Below, piece after piece: positions 40,328 through 42,436 of a DNA stretch of 42,436 nt (position 1 is the stretch's first letter; every line of letters starts with the position of its first letter). The stretch comes from Nitrospiraceae bacterium. GTDB lineage: Bacteria; Nitrospirota; Thermodesulfovibrionia; UBA6902. Both the position numbers and the translations under genes were made by a program. The stretch spans positions 1 through 42,436 of the forward strand of contig QZJG01000040.1 in the NCBI GenBank assembly GCA_003599275.1, given 5' to 3'. Under the pieces are notes generated by a model, which searched no databases, was not told where the DNA came from, and saw only the letters and a list, made by a program, of their open reading frames with translations.

Positions 40328-42031
40328 ATGAGACAGGAAGTTGAAATTATTGTCCATAACGCGCTGGAAAGCCTGAAAGGGCCATGGGGGCTTGACAGCA
40401 TTCCGGGTGCAGACATCGAGGTCCCCCGTAACGAAGAGATGGGCGATGTTGCGACTACTGTTGCTATGGGGCTTACAAAGATATTGAAAAAACCTCCCAG
40501 GAAAATTGCGGAAGAGATTGTCGAAGCAATACAAAATCTTTCTCTGTCAAAGGTTGGTGGTCCGGGAGTTGATATCTTTGAAAGCATCGAGATAGCTGGG
40601 CCCGGCTTTATTAATTTCAGATTCAAAAATGAGTTCCTTCACAAGAAACTTGAAGTACTTCTCACTGAAGAGCATTCATCCCTACGAAACGATATCGGAA
40701 AGGGCCGTAAGGTCCAGGTCGAGTTCGTAAGCGCCAATCCGACAGGGCCTCTGCATGTCGGACACGGCAGGGGAGCAGCGGTCGGTAATGCCCTGTGCAA
40801 CATCCTCCAGGCAGCAGGTTTTGAAGTCGAAAGGGAGTTTTATATCAATGACGCGGGGCTCCAGGTAAAGCTTTTGGGGGAATCCGTATTTGCGCGTTAC
40901 CTGCAATTGTCGGGTATCGAAGCGCCCTTTCCGGAAGACGGCTACAAAGGGGATTATATCGAATCTATTGCAGAGGAAATCATAAAAAGGGCAGGCGACG
41001 AGTATGTTAACAGGTCTCTTGAGGATTGCGGGGAATTTTTTACGGATTACGCCTATAAGATGATGCTGGCCAATATTGAAAAAGACCTTAAGGATTTCGG
41101 CGTTGTCTTTGACAGGTGGCAGAGCGAGAAAGAGCTTTACGAAAAGGGCAAGGTGCAGGACTCCCTGCAAACCCTCCGGCAGAAAGACCTGCTTTATGAA
41201 AAAGACGGTGCGAAGTGGTTTAATTCAACCGGATTCGGAGACGACAAGGACAGGGTCGTGGTGAAACAGGACGGCGAATATACCTACTTCGCTTCCGACA
41301 TCGCCTACCATAAGGACAAACTCGACAGGGGCTTCGATACAATTATAAATATATGGGGCGCGGACCATCATGGATATATTCCGAGGATCAGGTCGGCGCT
41401 TGCGGCGTTCGGTCTGCCGAAAGACAAGTTCAGGGTCATACTGATCCAGATGGTGGCGCTTCTGAGGAACGGCGAGCCGGTGCAGATGTCCAAGAGGGCG
41501 GGAGAATTTGTGACATTGAGCGAGGTGGTGGATGAGGTAGGCGCCGATATCACAAAATTTATCTTCCTCACGCGGAGGGCCGACAGCCAGCTCGAATTCG
41601 ATATAGAAGTTGCGAAAGAGCAGTCGGCGGAGAACCCCGTGTTCTATGTGCAATATGCGTTCGCCCGGATATCAAGCATATTCAGGCAGGCGGTGGAGAA
41701 AGGGGTCAAGAGTTACGAGTCAAGAGTTACGAGTCAAGAGAAAATGTCATACCTCGCCCTTCTGACGGAAAATGAAGAGCTGTCCCTCATCAAGAAGCTC
41801 CTTCAGTATCCGATGGTGTTTGAAGGGGCGGCGCTGTCTCTTGAGCCGCACAGGATAACTTACTACCTGCAGGAGCTTGCCGGTATGTTCCACTCATATT
41901 ACAACAGGCACAGGGTGTTATCTGATGACGCCGGCCTTGCGAATGCGAGATTGTCGCTTTGCAAGGCAGTGCAAATTGTGTTAAAAGAAGGACTAAATAT
42001 GCTCGGGGTCAGCGCCCCGGAAAGGATGTGA
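40328..42031 (+). CDS. argS: Arginyl-tRNA synthetase
   Basis: A 567-residue class I synthetase: N-terminal Add-1 domain, HIGH-equivalent NPTGPLHVGHGRGAAVGNA (about 134-152), KMSKS-equivalent VQMSKRAGEFVTL (about 385), DALR anticodon-binding domain at the C-terminus. It charges tRNA-Arg with arginine. Residues 459-472 (GVKSYESRVTSQEK) are encoded by a short tandem repeat (41706-41740) not expected in the family. The ATG at 40328 has no Shine-Dalgarno; the promoter position suggests a leaderless mRNA. Confidence 0.96.
   Translation: MRQEVEIIVHNALESLKGPWGLDSIPGADIEVPRNEEMGDVATTVAMGLTKILKKPPRKIAEEIVEAIQNLSLSKVGGPGVDIFESIEIAGPGFINFRFKNEFLHKKLEVLLTEEHSSLRNDIGKGRKVQVEFVSANPTGPLHVGHGRGAAVGNALCNILQAAGFEVEREFYINDAGLQVKLLGESVFARYLQLSGIEAPFPEDGYKGDYIESIAEEIIKRAGDEYVNRSLEDCGEFFTDYAYKMMLANIEKDLKDFGVVFDRWQSEKELYEKGKVQDSLQTLRQKDLLYEKDGAKWFNSTGFGDDKDRVVVKQDGEYTYFASDIAYHKDKLDRGFDTIINIWGADHHGYIPRIRSALAAFGLPKDKFRVILIQMVALLRNGEPVQMSKRAGEFVTLSEVVDEVGADITKFIFLTRRADSQLEFDIEVAKEQSAENPVFYVQYAFARISSIFRQAVEKGVKSYESRVTSQEKMSYLALLTENEELSLIKKLLQYPMVFEGAALSLEPHRITYYLQELAGMFHSYYNRHRVLSDDAGLANARLSLCKAVQIVLKEGLNMLGVSAPERM
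41706..41740. repeat. 14-base tandem repeat inside argS
   Basis: TCAAGAGTTACGAG twice (41706-41719, 41720-41733) plus a half copy TCAAGAG (41734-41740). Word content matches the arms found between tRNA genes and in cbiL. Confidence 0.88.
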
Positions 42032-42036
42032 ATATG

Positions 42037-42104
42037 AGGGCACAAAGCAGCAAAGGGACAAAGGCACAAAGAAATAAAAGTAAAAAAACTCAGTGCCTAT
42101 GTGC
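42037..42104. repeat. Degenerate inverted repeat after argS
   Basis: On one side are GGCACAAAG-type words (42040-42070), on the other CAGTGCCTATGTGCCT (about 42091-42106); GGCACA and TGTGCC are inverse. Located in the 98-base gap before the next gene. It is not followed by a U-tract. Confidence 0.5.
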
Positions 42105-42129
42105 CTGATAAGTAATTAGGGGAGAAACA

Positions 42130-42436
42130 ATGTTATATGTTATTGCATTAACCATTCACGTCCTGTCCATCATCATCTGGATCGGAGGGGTATCGTTTGT
42201 TACGATGATTACCTTCCCCATGATACAGCGGGCGGACAGTTCACTTGAACAGGTCATGATGTTTCAGGGGACCGAGCACCGCTTTGTGAAGATTGCGAAG
42301 GCAATGGTCATATTAGCCGGGCTTTCAGGGCTCTATCTTATAAAGGTAAAAGGTATGAGCTTCGGCGCCTGGATAATGATATTTGTCTGGACTTTTTATG
42401 CATCTCTCATATTCGGCCTCGAAAAAATCATCTTCA
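42130..42436 (+). CDS. CopD-like integral membrane protein, cut by window edge
   Basis: At least 102 residues from the ATG at 42130 after AGGGGAGAA, still open at the end of the window. Hydrophobic segments are at about 2-25 (including HVLSIIIWIGGVSFV), 59-72 and 80-98. The His-then-Trp-Ile-Gly-Gly first helix recalls the CopD/DUF2269-type membrane families. A function cannot be given from this part. Confidence 0.7.
   Translation, partial: MLYVIALTIHVLSIIIWIGGVSFVTMITFPMIQRADSSLEQVMMFQGTEHRFVKIAKAMVILAGLSGLYLIKVKGMSFGAWIMIFVWTFYASLIFGLEKIIF

Noticed and set aside
41706..41740. Tandem repeat in argS as a frameshift or broken gene
   Set aside because: The reading frame continues through it to a normal C-terminus with DALR-domain sequence and total length usual for ArgRS.

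Overview
The window is about 42 kb of roughly 50% GC bacterial chromosome. It is densely coded on both strands, and every protein looks bacterial. The mix is typical of a strictly anaerobic, respiratory Gram-negative bacterium: multiheme c-type cytochromes, a selenocysteine-containing NAD-type formate dehydrogenase, an NrfD-type membrane quinone module, an AMP-forming acetyl-CoA synthetase, a heptose-pathway enzyme, anaerobic-type (Cbi) corrin ring genes and PilZ proteins. My best guess is an uncultured member of the Nitrospirota (Thermodesulfovibrionia-like) or a deltaproteobacterial lineage. That is inference from gene style, not from a marker-gene comparison.

Layout. 1-2746: a cut-off secreted rhodanese, a secreted cyclophilin and an MFS exporter. 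2803-5437: a metal ABC importer (binding lipoprotein, ATPase, permease) with a palindromic repeat sitting between ATPase and permease. 5526-6246: a small GspE-N-terminal-like protein and a universal stress protein. 6272-15382 (minus): a long respiratory operon running 11-heme cytochrome, 4-heme cytochrome, Tat-signal ferredoxin, NrfD-like membrane protein, NuoE-like, NuoF-like, selenocysteine formate dehydrogenase, isochorismatase-family hydrolase. It has its own promoter and a palindromic operator candidate. 15583-17330: an orphan membrane protein and a BRO-N (phage antirepressor-like) protein. 17624-21258: heptose-phosphate adenylyltransferase facing mfd. 21422-22568: a PilZ protein, then a four-tRNA operon (Arg-UCU, His, Arg-CCG, Lys) with promoter and terminator and a hairpin after three of the tRNAs. 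22608-25070: a three-gene cassette (coiled-coil membrane protein, VWA protein, GspE-N-like protein). 25197-29221: acs and mnmG. 29265-30928: a triheme cytochrome c7, a DUF1540 protein, a Trx2-type thioredoxin and a small unknown. 30925-35060: a Mur ligase, a MinD-like ATPase coupled to a PilZ protein, and a PIN-PhoH ATPase. 35088-35890: a secreted unknown with an overlapping 53-codon gene. 36167-36243: tRNA-Pro. 36328-40203: corrin ring methyltransferases (CbiF, CbiL, CbiET) with an HD-domain hydrolase and a Trm112-like protein. 40328-42031: argS. 42130-end: a cut-off membrane protein.

Three things stand out. (1) The formate dehydrogenase is split by an in-frame UGA followed by a near-textbook bacterial SECIS hairpin, so it is one selenoprotein and not two genes, and it sits in an operon that joins a cytosolic NuoEF/formate dehydrogenase to a periplasm-facing NrfD/multiheme module. 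(2) Short palindromic or low-complexity repeats have entered protein-coding genes in frame (cbiET, cbiL, probably argS); the same style of repeat lies between tRNA genes and inside the metal-transport operon. (3) At least seven genes have a -10-like hexamer ending only 7-9 bases before the start codon and no Shine-Dalgarno, which points to leaderless transcripts as a regular mode of expression.
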